NCBI RefSeq assembly: GCF_020382885.2
Contig: NC_058499.1
Coordinates: forward strand, 10,525,872-10,589,871
Direction of reading: 5' to 3'
Length of the DNA stretch: 64,000 bases
Source: Scatophagus argus
Lineage: Eukaryota > Chordata > Actinopteri > Scatophagidae
The position numbers were made by a program, and so were the translations under genes. Below the pieces are notes generated by a model. The model saw only the letters and a program-made list of their open reading frames with translations, was not told the origin of the DNA and did not search any database. Within the stretch, counting starts at the first letter, position 1; every line of letters starts with the position of its first letter. Below, piece by piece: positions 38,800 through 57,979 of this stretch.

Positions 38800-40815
38800 C
38801 ACTTCATTTTAAGTAAAATGAATTCAGATGTGGTATGACACAGTCTGGTGCAATCATTTTGGCAAAAACTAGTTGTACTATAAAATCTGTAAACTGTCAC
38901 TTGCCTGCTTGCAGCATAGCTCAGAAAGGCACAGTTCAGAGCAGTGCTGACAAGTATACTTGTGCTCAAACCAGTATCACCTTCCTGTAACACACTTTGC
39001 CATGGTGTCTGGGTGTGCTCCTGGCTCTTCAGCGGCAACACTGCTTTGCACTGGACAGCTGCTGCGTCTCACCTGAATCACAGAAAACATACAGTGTTTT
39101 CACAAAGTACGTAAAAGTACAGACAGAAACATTAAGATAGTAGCGGGCAGATCACAGGTAAGCTAAAAAAAGGACAGGTTAAATAACATCACGAAGGGAG
39201 ACATTTGCGTGCATAAAAGAAGCATGCAGGTTCACGAGCAGGACAGACATTAAGGACATCTGCACAAATGAACAATATCTTACAATATCTGTCAAAATTT
39301 TATAAATCTGTTCTTTGTAGGATAGGACGCTTCATCAAATTTTTAAGGATACCAACAAGAAAATATATTTCACCACATACTACTGACCTGTGCTACTGAA
39401 ATGGTTGTCTGACAAAGAGACAGAAGAAGCCTGAGTGCGTACATTTGAAAGCGCCCACTCCACAGAGCAGACTGATTCTGATATGGAAACTGTGTAACAA
39501 CTCTGTCTGAACAAAAGAACAAAAGAAAGCATCTGGTTCAGACAATGTGAGGAATCCACATCCTACAGCAGTTGTGTTTTCATGTGTGTGAACAGAGACA
39601 GGTATGTCTCTCCTTTTTGGCTAGGCTCCATTGTTAGTTTCCAGTCATGCCTGCCTGCTGTGATTATCAATGCACACATCTGGATAGGCTTAGTCAAGGA
39701 ATCCTATAAAGAACCTAATAGGCTCTTCTAACATTTTTTGAAGACTGATTAAGAGCCCTTTCAAATCTTGTTCATGTGAATGAGTTCCATCTGTCATCTA
39801 TTTAAATTTTCACTGAATTCATTATCTGCGTTGCTTATTCCCTTTCGGTATAACAAGAGTCTGGGGGGGGGTTTAGGGGAGGCTTTCACGCTTGGTACCT
39901 GATGTGAAGGACTGCTGAATATTAACTGGTGGGGCAAGTCAGATACTTGAATAAACGTGCAGGGCTGCATCTCACTGTCATACTGAGCACATATGGAAAT
40001 GATCCCAAGTCTCAACAAAATGTTACATGCAGATGCTTAAAAACATACTTCATGTCATAAACCTGTTTCTCAAACAAATCTATTCTCAAAACATGCTGCA
40101 GTGTCACTCACTTTTAGTCTTGCTAATCAAGGGGTGTGGGGGTGTCATGCCAGCACGACAGGAAAATTGACACCTTGGCTTACATTTTAGCTAAGTCTCA
40201 GTTAGCGTACAGTCTGTGGAAGAAGCAAGCAAACCTCGCTTTTAAGGCCTATTTGCCTTGCAATAGTGTGACCCTTATGTTTTATGAGAGAGAGCAACAC
40301 TATGAACTACAGTTGCTACAAATTAGGCTTCCTAATGCCGTAAAGTTGACACCTGCCACTTCAAACCCTAGTTTGGAAAAGACGACTGCCACTCAGAAAA
40401 GACTCGAAAGAAACAGCTGCGTTAATAGACGTTAATTAGTAACAAATTAATTTAGGCTAACTAACACGTGCACTTTGTCAAACAGATTACAGAGCACGTA
40501 TTAAATGCTGTGGCATCTTAACACATTTTTACGTTGATATTTAACTAACATCCTCCACCGTCTAAAAACATTTTGTTCAAACAATTATTAAACAAATTAC
40601 TTTTTACCACAAAGGACAAGGCAGCAGCGAGTTTATGGCCTCGTCTCGTTTGACCACAAGATGTCGCCAGACTCAATGTTTCGTCACTTATAATGCTGCC
40701 TTTAAGTGCTTCTCGTAATTTCGTAATTCTGGCATTAAAGGAGCAGATACTGAATGTGAGTTGTGTTTCCTGCGTTTCGATTCAGCCCAGTCCAACTGTA
40801 AGGAGTTGACAGTTC

Positions 40816-40868
<53 letters not shown>

Positions 40869-41861
40869 GATATTTTAAAAATAGATTGTAATTGATTAAA
40901 CGAACAGCTCAGAAAAATCATGGTAAACATCTTTTAAATTATAAAAGCCATTTTCTTCTTAAATTATTAAAACATTAAACAGCAAATACCTTTCACTGTC
41001 AGACGTTGTCATGAATGACCGTTGCTACATATAAACACCTACAGCTAAACCTGTATATTAAACTATATAGTGTATCTATGTGTAGCTTTAAAACTGTCAC
41101 ATCTTACGTTCCAGCGATCAGTAAATGAAATTTCCTATAGCACCTAAATGGACAAGAAGCCCGGATATGATCGCATAACCGCAGGACCTAAACTTTAGCT
41201 AGTAGCTTTAGCTGTAGCACAGGAATTAAGCTATCTTCATTCAAAAATAAAAGCTATTGGAAGCACGTATCTTGTGTATTACCAATTTCGACGTTGATGT
41301 GGAGCTCTAGGCATAATTTAAAAACAGAGGTAGTATTCTGAAACTGTGTTTCATTGTTCGATGAGCGGAAATAAACTGACATTATGGGGTACCGCTACTT
41401 AGCCTTGTTTTGTTCCGTAGCTAACGTCAGCATTAACAATCCAATATATTTACTTTTTTTTATTTGACTCAGTTTGCACTGCTGTGAAAAAATGTCGCTC
41501 TGTTCGGAACTAGTTAGATGTCATGAGTACACTACCCTGAGATACTTATTTTCAGCCGACTACAGTGGCTGGTGGCTGATAGAACAGCTGATGATTTATC
41601 ATATTGTTAAATTGTACTGTCAATTGGTGATAGGGGAAGACGATGAAATTGCAAACTATCCTATTTCGTACAGTCTGGACATACTTATAAATAATGAGTT
41701 TCGAGGACATCATAGTCGTGCAACACAAGTTAGAAGGCTAAAAACATCGCCTTTGTGATGAATATAGAGACTGGCACGACACTGAATCCCTGCTGATGAT
41801 GATGGTCTTCTGATCTCTTTCAGTGCTGAGGAATGGTTTGACTGCATCAGTCCCAGTAAAG
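38800..41861. other. Intergenic DNA and snapc5 upstream region
   Basis: No gene recognised. Contains a long (TA)n tract (40,817-40,866) and a CTCF-like core (40,654-40,668). The region just before snapc5 (about 41,160-41,500) is the likely place for its promoter. A 94-codon frame at 41,474-41,758 directly upstream of snapc5 is not recognised. A good acceptor (ctctttcag, ending 41,823) sits 38 bases before the snapc5 ATG, so a separate 5' UTR exon may exist further upstream. Confidence 0.45.
40817..40866. repeat. (TA)n microsatellite
   Basis: About 24 uninterrupted TA dinucleotides. Such tracts are length-variable and can extrude cruciforms; nothing else is inferred. Confidence 0.95.
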
Positions 41862-43123
41862 ATGCACAGCCGTCTGCAGGAGTTGAAGAAGGAAGAGGAG
41901 ACCCTACTCAAAATCAAAGTCATGCTACAAGACCAGCTGAACAGGTTGAAGGTGAGTGACAATTCACAGCATGGATGGTCTAAGGCAGGCATGTCAAACT
42001 GGTCCACAGGAGGGCCGGTGTGGCTGCAGGTTTTCTTTACAACCAAGTAGCAGCACACCAGACTTGACTCATTTAATCAACTGATCAACGTCTTCAGACA
42101 GTTGATTGGTCAAACGGTGTGCTCTTGGTTAGTTGGCACAAAAACCTGCAGCCACACCGGCCCTCCTGTGGACCAGTTTGACATATGTGGTCTAAGGGTT
42201 TGTTTCGATGACGGTGATACCTGAGATGGGTTAATTCACTTTGTGTTTCAGTTTGAGGAAGGGGCCTTGAAATCTATCATTAATGCACAAACAGAGGAAG
42301 GAGCCTCTCAACGCTCATGCCCAGAAACTGAGGTAAATCAAATCAGGGAACAACCCTGCTGAATGCTCAATGGTTGCATTACATTTATATCCACACAAAT
42401 CCAGGTTACTGTGAGTCAAGACAGGAAATTGGTTAACATGTTTAGGTGTGTTGCAGTAAACTAAGTAACTAACAGTATACTAAGGTATACAGTCAAATAT
42501 TCATGTTTCCGTAGAAGATATATATATCATTGCAGGGGCTTTTAATTTGCACAGATATGACTACGAGAATCATGCAGGTGCTTATTATTTTCAAAATGCC
42601 ATTAAAACAACTCACAGAGACATACTACTGCATGGACCAACCAAATGCATAATTTTAGACTAAGGCTATCTCTTCAACGGAACGTAATTATTTTAAGAAA
42701 AATGAAATTAAAGAAGACATTTGTTCAAACTGTGTGAAGTGCTCATTGTGTGTCTCACATTATCACTCTGACTTGAGCTTAATTTTGTTTCTTTTCAACT
42801 GTGAAATGTTTTTAACTTCACCATCTGTTCAGTTAACTGTTTTTAAGATGCTGTCTTGTACAAATAGTTTGCACTTGGTGAGATCTAATTTACTGGTGGT
42901 CAGAAGGTGTTATTATTTGTTTTCGCTGTTTCAGCTTCATGTCAACCTTGATGATGAGAGCGAGATCAATCGAACCAAACTGCTGCTGAATGCTGCCGTA
43001 GATTGTGATATGGAGCAGGAGGAGGAAGATGATGATGAGGAGGAAGATGAAGAGGATGATGAAGAGAATGACAATGAGCTTGAGTTTGTGCCTGAGGATG
43101 AGGAGGGGGAGGATGATTACTGA
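41862..43123 (+). CDS. snapc5: Small nuclear RNA-activating complex subunit 5 (SNAP19)
   Basis: Three coding exons: 41,862-41,951, 42,252-42,332 and 42,935-43,123, all phase 0, giving 119 aa (human 98). Exon 1 encodes MHSRLQELKKEEETLLKIK and continues to DQLNRLK, nearly the human N terminus, which is a short heptad-rich helix. Exon 2 continues the helix. Exon 3 has a HVNLDDESEINRTKLLL stretch matching human VHVDNEASINQTTLEL, then a long Asp/Glu tail ending EGEDDY. In human the protein is the smallest subunit of SNAPc, which binds the proximal sequence element of snRNA promoters for RNA polymerases II and III. Donors are GTGAGT and GTAAAT; acceptors are tttcag. The start is chosen by homology; the in-frame sequence upstream is open as far as an acceptor-like ctctttcag but has no ATG. 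Intron 1 holds a hAT MITE. Polyadenylation signals lie at 43,490 and 43,507. Confidence 0.9.
41986..42189. mobile_element. hAT-type MITE, 204 bp, in snapc5 intron 1
   Basis: The termini CAGGCATGTCAAACTGGTCC and (right end, complement) CACATATGTCAAACTGGTCC match except for a few of the first bases. The inverted repeat then continues without mismatch to about 45 bases, through 'acaggagggccggtgtggct'. The 8-bp target duplication GTCTAAGG is perfect on both sides (41,978-41,985 and 42,190-42,197). 'CAGGNNTGTCAAACT' ends are characteristic of hAT elements. The near-perfect arms suggest a young or constrained insertion, and the arms could fold into a strong hairpin in the pre-mRNA. Confidence 0.9.
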
Positions 43124-44949
43124 GATTCTCAGTGTTTCATGGGGCATCAACATTTGCACCGATGAAGAAGAGCCACATGTGAACGGACATCTGTTTAATT
43201 GGTCAGCTGTTTTGTACTATCACTTAGGAAATTTTATTTATTTTGATGGAGTGAGTAACAGTTACAGTGTAATGATGTATGGTGCTCACAGTATCCTCTC
43301 CTTTGCCTAATTTAAGGCATGTCAGTTTTCAAATTATATTAGTTAATTTGTCAAAATCTGTGAGATATGTCTCACTGACAGTGTTATTAGGTGCTTCGAG
43401 CTTTCTACACTTACTGTGCATTTTGAGGATTAGCATTAAATGTATGGCTGGGCCATATGATAAGATATTAAATATGTTATGTAAGAAACAATAAACGTAA
43501 GCACAAAATAAAATGTTTTGCATAGTGTTCACCTGACTGGTTTTTACATTGTACTCTTCTAGTTTGACATACAGTAATGTTTTCACATGCAATGAATGTT
43601 TACTTATGGACAATAAGAGGATAAAACATTTTTTGAGTTTCCTTCTCAGATGCTCACTTAAGGGTAATACCTATGTAAAGCTGCTCTAACCTGACATGGG
43701 CAAATGGGTAATGCAGTGCAAACACTTTCCACTAGCAAAGCATTCAGCATTTTCCAAACAGCTAAAACAATACAGTGAGCCTCACAATAAGACCAGCTTT
43801 CACACTGACAGCAGGGACAGCTCTGGAGAAGGGTGGTGCTACAACAGGCAACGTACAATAGAGATTGTGCCAATAGATATATACAGCTTTCTACATGGTC
43901 TGCTGTTCCAGGGGAGCTCCCATTCATCCAGGGACTTGAGCTCAGCACACCCACACCTGCTGCAAATGAAAGCTTCATAAGGCATAAAGGTAACTGGACA
44001 TCTTATTCAGCATGTTGTGAATCAGATTTTATGGAGTGAAGGTTATAGATTTGCACTAGTCTTTTGATGAATTATTTACAGGAGGAATACTGAAGGGAGA
44101 AAATAATGTATCTGGGGAAAAAACAGGTGAATGTGATCAAGAATGTGCTACAATTACCATTCGTATTTTCAAGAAGATGAGATTTTTTAGGTTCTCTGTT
44201 CCTGATTCCTGAATACAAGTTGCAAGTGCAATGTTTTCAAACTTTTATTAACTGTGTATGACACAACCTGTGTAATACACTGATTCCAGCTGTACTAACT
44301 ACAAGACTGAAATGTGATATGATGCTCCAGAACAACTGGAACTGAAATGATTTACTATTATTTTCTAAGAGATTTGTGTTTTTTGGTTGTGTTGTGAGGA
44401 GTAAGATCTGGACATTAACCATGTCGGTGTAATGAACAGCACTGATGTTCCTGTAAATGTCAAATGATGAGGTTATGAAGGTTCTCACATGTGTGTGCAT
44501 ACACTGTCATGTCATTGTGTACTGTAAATATATCAACCTCTATAACATTAACTTTGCTTACAGAGGTGAAACCATAGTTTGTATGGGATCTGTCTGCCTC
44601 AGCAGGATGAGCTCACACTCCATTGAATTTGAAAAGGGGTATTTGGCTCTGCATTGGGGATGTGGGACCCCCTGCAGTCCATCACACTGAATCCTTGCAG
44701 ACCATTTGATGACAGCCTTTTGTGATTTTAGTAAGATTTTTGTCTGTTCCTAATTCAGACAATTTTTAGAAAGGAGGACTGTAAGCATGTGAGTGTATAG
44801 GTCTTGCATGTAACAACATGTCTGCTGCAGACTAAGCTTGTTGTTTGTGATTGATTGTTGAAGGTGTATTGGTTCTCATCTGTGTGTAGGCGTCGGTGAG
44901 GGACTGGACCAGAACCAGACAGTGACTTTGCTGCAGGCTCACGAGTACC
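43124..44949 (+). other. snapc5 3' UTR and snapc5-lctl spacer
   Basis: AATAAA signals at 43,490-43,495 and 43,507-43,512 give snapc5 a 3' UTR of roughly 400 bases. The remaining 1.4 kb runs to the lctl start codon and should contain the lctl promoter and 5' UTR. No TATA box or other decisive core element was identified, and no further gene is seen. Confidence 0.5.
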
Positions 44950-49009
<4,060 letters not shown>

Positions 49010-49652
49010 AAAGGTGCTTCCACAGTGTGCATGTTTACAAACACAAGCATCGACACACACACACACAAACATTCTGTAAGTGCATCCTTCTTTAACTGAT
49101 TGTGTGTGAACATAAATACATTATTTGAAATTAATTTCAAGAGAATTATTGACTTCTTTAAATTGTGTTTGCTATTAAAACATTAGTTCAGTCTACAATA
49201 ATGAATTAGTTAGTAACAGACCCAGGCAGCGTGGACAGCCCTGCAACATGTTGGATTTTACAGTATTGCTGTGGAATATTCCCCTTGCAAACAGCCCTTG
49301 TTATCGGCTGTACTTTGTGTTTTCCTTTGGTCACAACTGGTAGTTTAAACTCTTCAAAATCCCATTATTAAACTGCTATAAAAGAAAAGTCAGAAAATGT
49401 GCAAATAAAGATGCAATAAGGAAATCCAAGACAGCATCAGAGAATATACATACAAAGAACTGAATGTTGTACATGAAAATTGACAAGAATACATTAAATT
49501 AATGGCAAACCCCATAGTTGTCTGTGTACGCTCTGAGGCGCAGTATGAAGCCATCTGACTAATCCATTTCAAAAACATGTTACTTTCTGATGATAGCATC
49601 AAAAATAACAATAAACACCTCCTTTGTCGTTCATTTGTGCTTCCGTGTAAGT
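49010..49652. other. Convergent 3' regions of lctl and zwilch
   Basis: The lctl stop (49,009) and the zwilch stop (49,653, opposite strand) are about 640 bp apart and face each other. An AATAAA at 49,404-49,409 could end lctl transcripts, about 245 bases short of the zwilch stop, so the two 3' UTRs may overlap. I found no clear AATAAA on the minus strand for zwilch within this gap. Confidence 0.5.
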
Positions 49653-52600
49653 TCATGCAAAGCTGACGAGACTGCAGCACACCGTGGTAGAGAAGAAGGC
49701 AGGATCCTCACTGTCCCCATTCACTGTTTCATTTGGGCTACCTAAAGACACAACAGTGAAAGAAGGGAAAGTTACCAGAGCTTGCATAGAAACCCCGTCT
49801 TTGGCGTGTACCGCATTTACGGTGGTGCGTAAAGATCACCTGTCTCAAAGATGACATGATCAACCAGTGGTCTCTCACTGAGCTGCGAGGAAGTCCGGAC
49901 TTCACGAGGACCATGACCGCTGGACAGCTCAACTCCCCACAATACCGGGTGCTCTCTGTGGAACACACGCACACAGTATTAGCAGTCAACAAAACCTCAA
50001 GAGCACATCTTAATTTCAAATCCACTCACAGAAGTCTTACCCTCTGATTCACTTTTTAGACACTTGAGGCAAATTATTAGCGTGTGTTAAAACATGAATG
50101 AAAAGACAGCCATCTCAGTTTCATTCAGTTTTCTTTGGATACAATGAAGCGGTTAGTGTGCAAAAGACTGTAATCCTTACTTCTGGTAAAAATGGCTGAT
50201 CAGTGCAGGTTTGATTTGCAGTTTGAATTCATGCTCCTCATCATATGGAGATGTTTTGTAATGCTGCAAACATGATCTGTGAGAAATGAAATAGTCTACT
50301 TTAATATTATCTCCAGGAAAGTAAATTTTGCAGAAGTACACATCACTCAACGACAACAACAACAACAAAAAAAAAAGCCAAATTGATTTACTGCGTGAGA
50401 AGGAAGAGCCGGTCGTAAGGCAAACCCAGGAAAGTACTGCAAGTCAAAATCATTTCCAGCAGATGGTGCAGTTTCCTGAGTCGGATCACTTGCTCCTGCA
50501 GATCAACCTCTGTGCTCAGGTAATAACACTACGGGGTGAAATATTCACACTCAGAATATTTTATGAACAGTCATTTGAAAGTAGCTGTCATTAAAATAGT
50601 CTTAAGCTCACCAAGTGGTTTAGAGTTGTCAATTCTTCACCTGAGAAAAAATAAACAGTTGCAAGTAGTTGAATATTAAAGAAAAGTTTGAGCATAATTA
50701 CTGTTTGGCTAAGTTAAAGGTTACTGTATAACTTAGAAACAGAGTTATACAGAGATTAAAGGTGTTATGAGGTTACCGATGAGGTAGTTAATGTAATCCT
50801 TCCTCATCTTGTCCAGACCCATCTCTAGCAGCATGTGGACAGGGGTGACGCCCGTGAGGGACACGTGGTCGATCTGCTGGTGGTAGGACTGCAGGATGAG
50901 CTTGCTGAGGGAGCTGCTGCTGTCTCTGTGAATCTGCAGGAAGTGAAATAAAACCAAGCAAAAACTTAACAACTGTCAGTTGTTTCTCAGTGAGAAACAC
51001 TTTGCAGGAGCATCATTTCATACCCAGGGTTTGATGTCACCATATCTTAGAGCTTCGATGACCAATTTCAGGCAGTCTCCTACGTCCTGATATGAAGTCA
51101 CACCTACAATGACAAACATAATGAAGGAAAACTATTGTTGTTTTCTGTTTCTAATATTTCAAATGAATGAATCCTAGTTTCCTAACAGAGAAATTTTCTC
51201 ACTCTTTCTCATCCGAACCCACAGCTGCTCAACAAAATCCAAATCGCCTCGTTCCAAAAGAGAGTTGAAAATCGGAGTATCCGTCTCAGACTTCAGTTTT
51301 GTGGTCTTTAAAAAAAAGACAAAGAAGCAAGATAGTCACCACATTTAATTTGATCAAATTTTTTGTGAAAATTCCCGTGAATATTAACGTGATCATACCT
51401 CAGCTGGTTTTGCAGCCTGGTCCTGTAGTGTTTTTGCAGTGTTCTGAAGCTCTGAAAGAAGAATAAAAAAAAGAAGAAATTATCTGTTAGTATTAAATCA
51501 TAGTGAATGTGTAATAATAAAACAAAGCAGGTACCTTCTAGGAAGGCCTTGGTCAGGTTTACAGCTGATGTGCTTTCCAAAGGTTCCATCCATTCAGTCT
51601 CACCAGTTCTCAAACCATCAGCCAGAGTCTGAAATAAAAGGAATCTGAAATATTATTATTTATTTGTGTACTGATACTCACGGTCCTTCATCTTAGATTA
51701 TTGTGGGACACAAACCTGAAGAAACTCTAGCTCCCTGTACATCTCAAACATTGGGCTTCTCATGTCCCCGCAGGCAACTTTGATATTCTGTATGTGCGTA
51801 AAGACAAACATGACAAGTACACGAAATACATTACTTTTGTTTCATTTCTTAAAATGTAACTTTATCCATATAAAAAGATAGTATTACAGTAGAAAAAGAG
51901 CATGTTTGAATGTAATTAGTGGTGGTTACCAGTGTTGCTGTAGAGGACAGGGGTGGTGTCTCAAGGACGCTCTCCACATGGCTCCATTTGAAATCCACTG
52001 TGACACTGCTCTGTGAGTCAATCATGGTGTTTTCAACAACGGTGGAGCCAAACAAGTTGAACCTGGCACTGCCTTTAAGGGCCATCTGGAAGCAGTGACA
52101 CATGATAAATGAATGAACTCTCATTCACTCTGACTTTCAAGGAAAGATGCACACACTCACTTACTGAGGATGGGTGATGCCTTCGCTTGTGCTCTTGTTT
52201 AAGCTCATCCAAGGTTATGACAGACCTTTTGTCCACAGTTGAGCCTAACAAAATTTTAAGTTGGAATAAAATACAACGGCAAAAACATTAAAATCAAACA
52301 GGAGTTACAAATATTCACTATACTGATAATGTTTCAAGGGTGGGTTATTCAAAGAGGTATGTCGCTTTTGAGCTATACCTTTGCAGGTAACAGAGTATAA
52401 TTTGACACCAGATACTTTATTGTCCATGCAGACTGTTTCAGCTCCAAACCAGGTTGTTCCAGCTGTATCAGACATATCACATCTCACCCACAAAGGGTGT
52501 AAGGCAGAGCTGTTGTCCACAGCTGTCACATTGGCATTTTGAGATAATGTGTACCAAGACAGCAACTGCCTATAAAAAGAGAAAGAAAATACCACATTCT

Positions 52601-52886
52601 GACTGTCGTCCATAGTGTATTAGATGCACAGGTTATATGATCCTAATTGCACTTGCTTTATTTGGATAAAGTTTTAAACTTCTTGACATCACCTTGCTTT
52701 CATGACAGTGAGTGGTTGTGGTCCCAAATCTGTCTGAAGTGCATTGACATCAACGGCATCACCAGCATCATCATCATCGTCAGTGCAGTTTGATGTTTCA
52801 ATCAGTTGTTGATCATCGGGTTCATTTATTTTGGGAACCTTGTAAAATCAAGCAGTTACAAACATGATCCAGTGCTGAGCATTAAT

Positions 52887-52924
<38 letters not shown>

Positions 52925-53666
52925 GGGGAGGTTACTAAAATAGTATAAAAGACATTAATGACAAGTGAATTGAAATTCAAGGCCAATGGGGTATACCGAT
53001 TCCTATTTACCACCCCATACGGACATTAGCACGTCAACCCAAAAAAGAAAAAAAGGCTGTGTGATGCTCCTGTGTTCGTTTATTAAATTTACATGTTTTT
53101 CACAACAATTCTATTCATATGTTGTATTTGACATGAAAGACTTTGGGAGCCACTCCACTACGCCTCCGGAAGATATTTAATGAGCCACAGCATACTCACA
53201 GCTTTTTCACAGATGAAGACTGGCTGGTTGTCACAGTACATATTCAGCAAACCCATTTTGTTTCCATCCCTCTTTAATATTTGGATGTCCTCCTGAAACC
53301 CAACAGACACTCCATCAGCGTCACTGCTATAAGACTATAACACAGATAGGTTATACACACCAAACACATTTTACTTGAGCTACGATGAAATTACCTCAAA
53401 CGTAACGTTACATGGATGGTTGCGTTCGTCGTCTTGAAGAGACCTTCGACCAAACGGCACAATACAAATAACAATAATTAACTTCACTTCGGCAAGACGA
53501 GTAGTCAGTGGTTATTGGAGAAATCGATTAGTGAACATAATCTTAGGCTGACAACGAATCCACTCCTTATCGTGAACTAAATATTAGTAACGCTGAGCAT
53601 CCAAAAGTAAACTCACCGAAGAATGTTATAAAACTCCTTAGCACGAGATATCACCTTTGAGCCCAT
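49653..53666 (-). CDS. zwilch: Zwilch kinetochore protein (RZZ complex subunit)
   Basis: Traced through 18 exons, 5' to 3': 53,666-53,617; 53,443-53,395; 53,292-53,200; 52,838-52,693; 52,569-52,379; 52,244-52,165; 52,085-51,930; 51,787-51,716; 51,628-51,535; 51,451-51,399; 51,305-51,203; 51,103-51,024; 50,933-50,777; 50,640-50,612; 50,528-50,392; 50,276-50,181; 49,955-49,840; 49,741-49,653. Phases agree throughout and give 596 aa (human 591). Blocks matching the human protein include [61 protein letters not shown] and PLVDHVIFE. Zwilch binds Rod and Zw10 in the RZZ complex, which recruits Spindly-dynein and Mad1-Mad2 to unattached kinetochores for the spindle checkpoint. No membrane segment is present. 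The exon 14 (29 nt) boundary was set by its [10 protein letters not shown] match to human GQELASLNHL. Exon 2 has a pyrimidine-poor acceptor. It starts about 620 bp from rpl4, in divergent orientation. Confidence 0.93.
52889..52922. repeat. (GT)n microsatellite in a zwilch intron
   Basis: Seventeen GT dinucleotides between zwilch exons 3 and 4. Confidence 0.95.
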
Positions 53667-54290
53667 TGAAAAAATATGGAACAAATCTCCTGCTACTGAG
53701 AAAATGGCTTGGAAAAAAATACAAAGAAGACAACAAAGTTTAACAGACGAGGCAACGCTACTGTTGATGTTTGACAGTCGCGCGCTTACACGGCCGGTGA
53801 CGCCATGAGGTCACAGGTCAGGACGTTACCATTTCGCGTTTACATGTCTGAAATTCATAAATAAAGCCAGGCATTATGCAAATAATGTCACCAAAAACAA
53901 ACTAGAAAAATGAACAAAATTTTAAAAATGTTTTAATTAAAAAGTCAGTAAGAAAATAGTTCGGCTGTCACGTTCATCATGCGCCAACATGGCGTACAGA
54001 AATAGTCCCAGCTGTAGCAACAACCTCTAAGTTATTTTTACTAGACGTGAAAATTTGATTGAAAATTGCTGAAGTAATTATTTGTTTGAATCATACAGAT
54101 TTTTATTTTTTATGCGTGTTTCTTTATGATTAGCAAAACAATGGTGGGGGAAAAAAATATGTCGGCGGAAGTGATATTCATTGAGGCGGAGGCATAAACC
54201 ATTCAGTGTGAGTTACCAACTTCCTTTTTACTGTGGCCGCCATAGCGCGTGGAGTAGAGTCTCCGGCGAGCCGAAAAATTATTACCCAAA
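53667..54290. promoter_or_regulatory. Divergent zwilch / rpl4 promoter region
   Basis: The zwilch ATG (minus) and rpl4 ATG (plus) are 624 bases apart with no gene between. On the rpl4 side a pyrimidine run CTTCCTTTTT starting near 54,220 fits a 5'-TOP transcription start of a ribosomal protein mRNA. Just downstream GCCGCCATA (54,236-54,244) is the reverse of a YY1-type ATGGCGGC motif, common in the first exon of such genes. A second ATGGCG lies near 53,989. No TATA box at a convincing position was seen. Confidence 0.65.
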
Positions 54291-57937
<3,647 letters not shown>

Positions 57938-57973
57938 ATCTAAAAATCTTTTACAGACTGGAGTTCAGTGATA

Positions 57974-57979
57974 AATAAA
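57974..57979 (+). terminator. rpl4 polyadenylation signal
   Basis: AATAAA 37 bases after the rpl4 stop codon, giving a very short 3' UTR as usual for ribosomal protein mRNAs. Confidence 0.8.

Noticed and set aside
1-41400. Search for smad6 exons expected by human gene order
   Set aside because: No MH1 or MH2 domain sequence was found in any frame; smad6, if linked, lies outside the window.
41474-41758. 94-codon frame just upstream of snapc5
   Set aside because: Not similar to any protein I recognise and not splice-compatible with snapc5 in a way I could support; more likely 5' flank or UTR.
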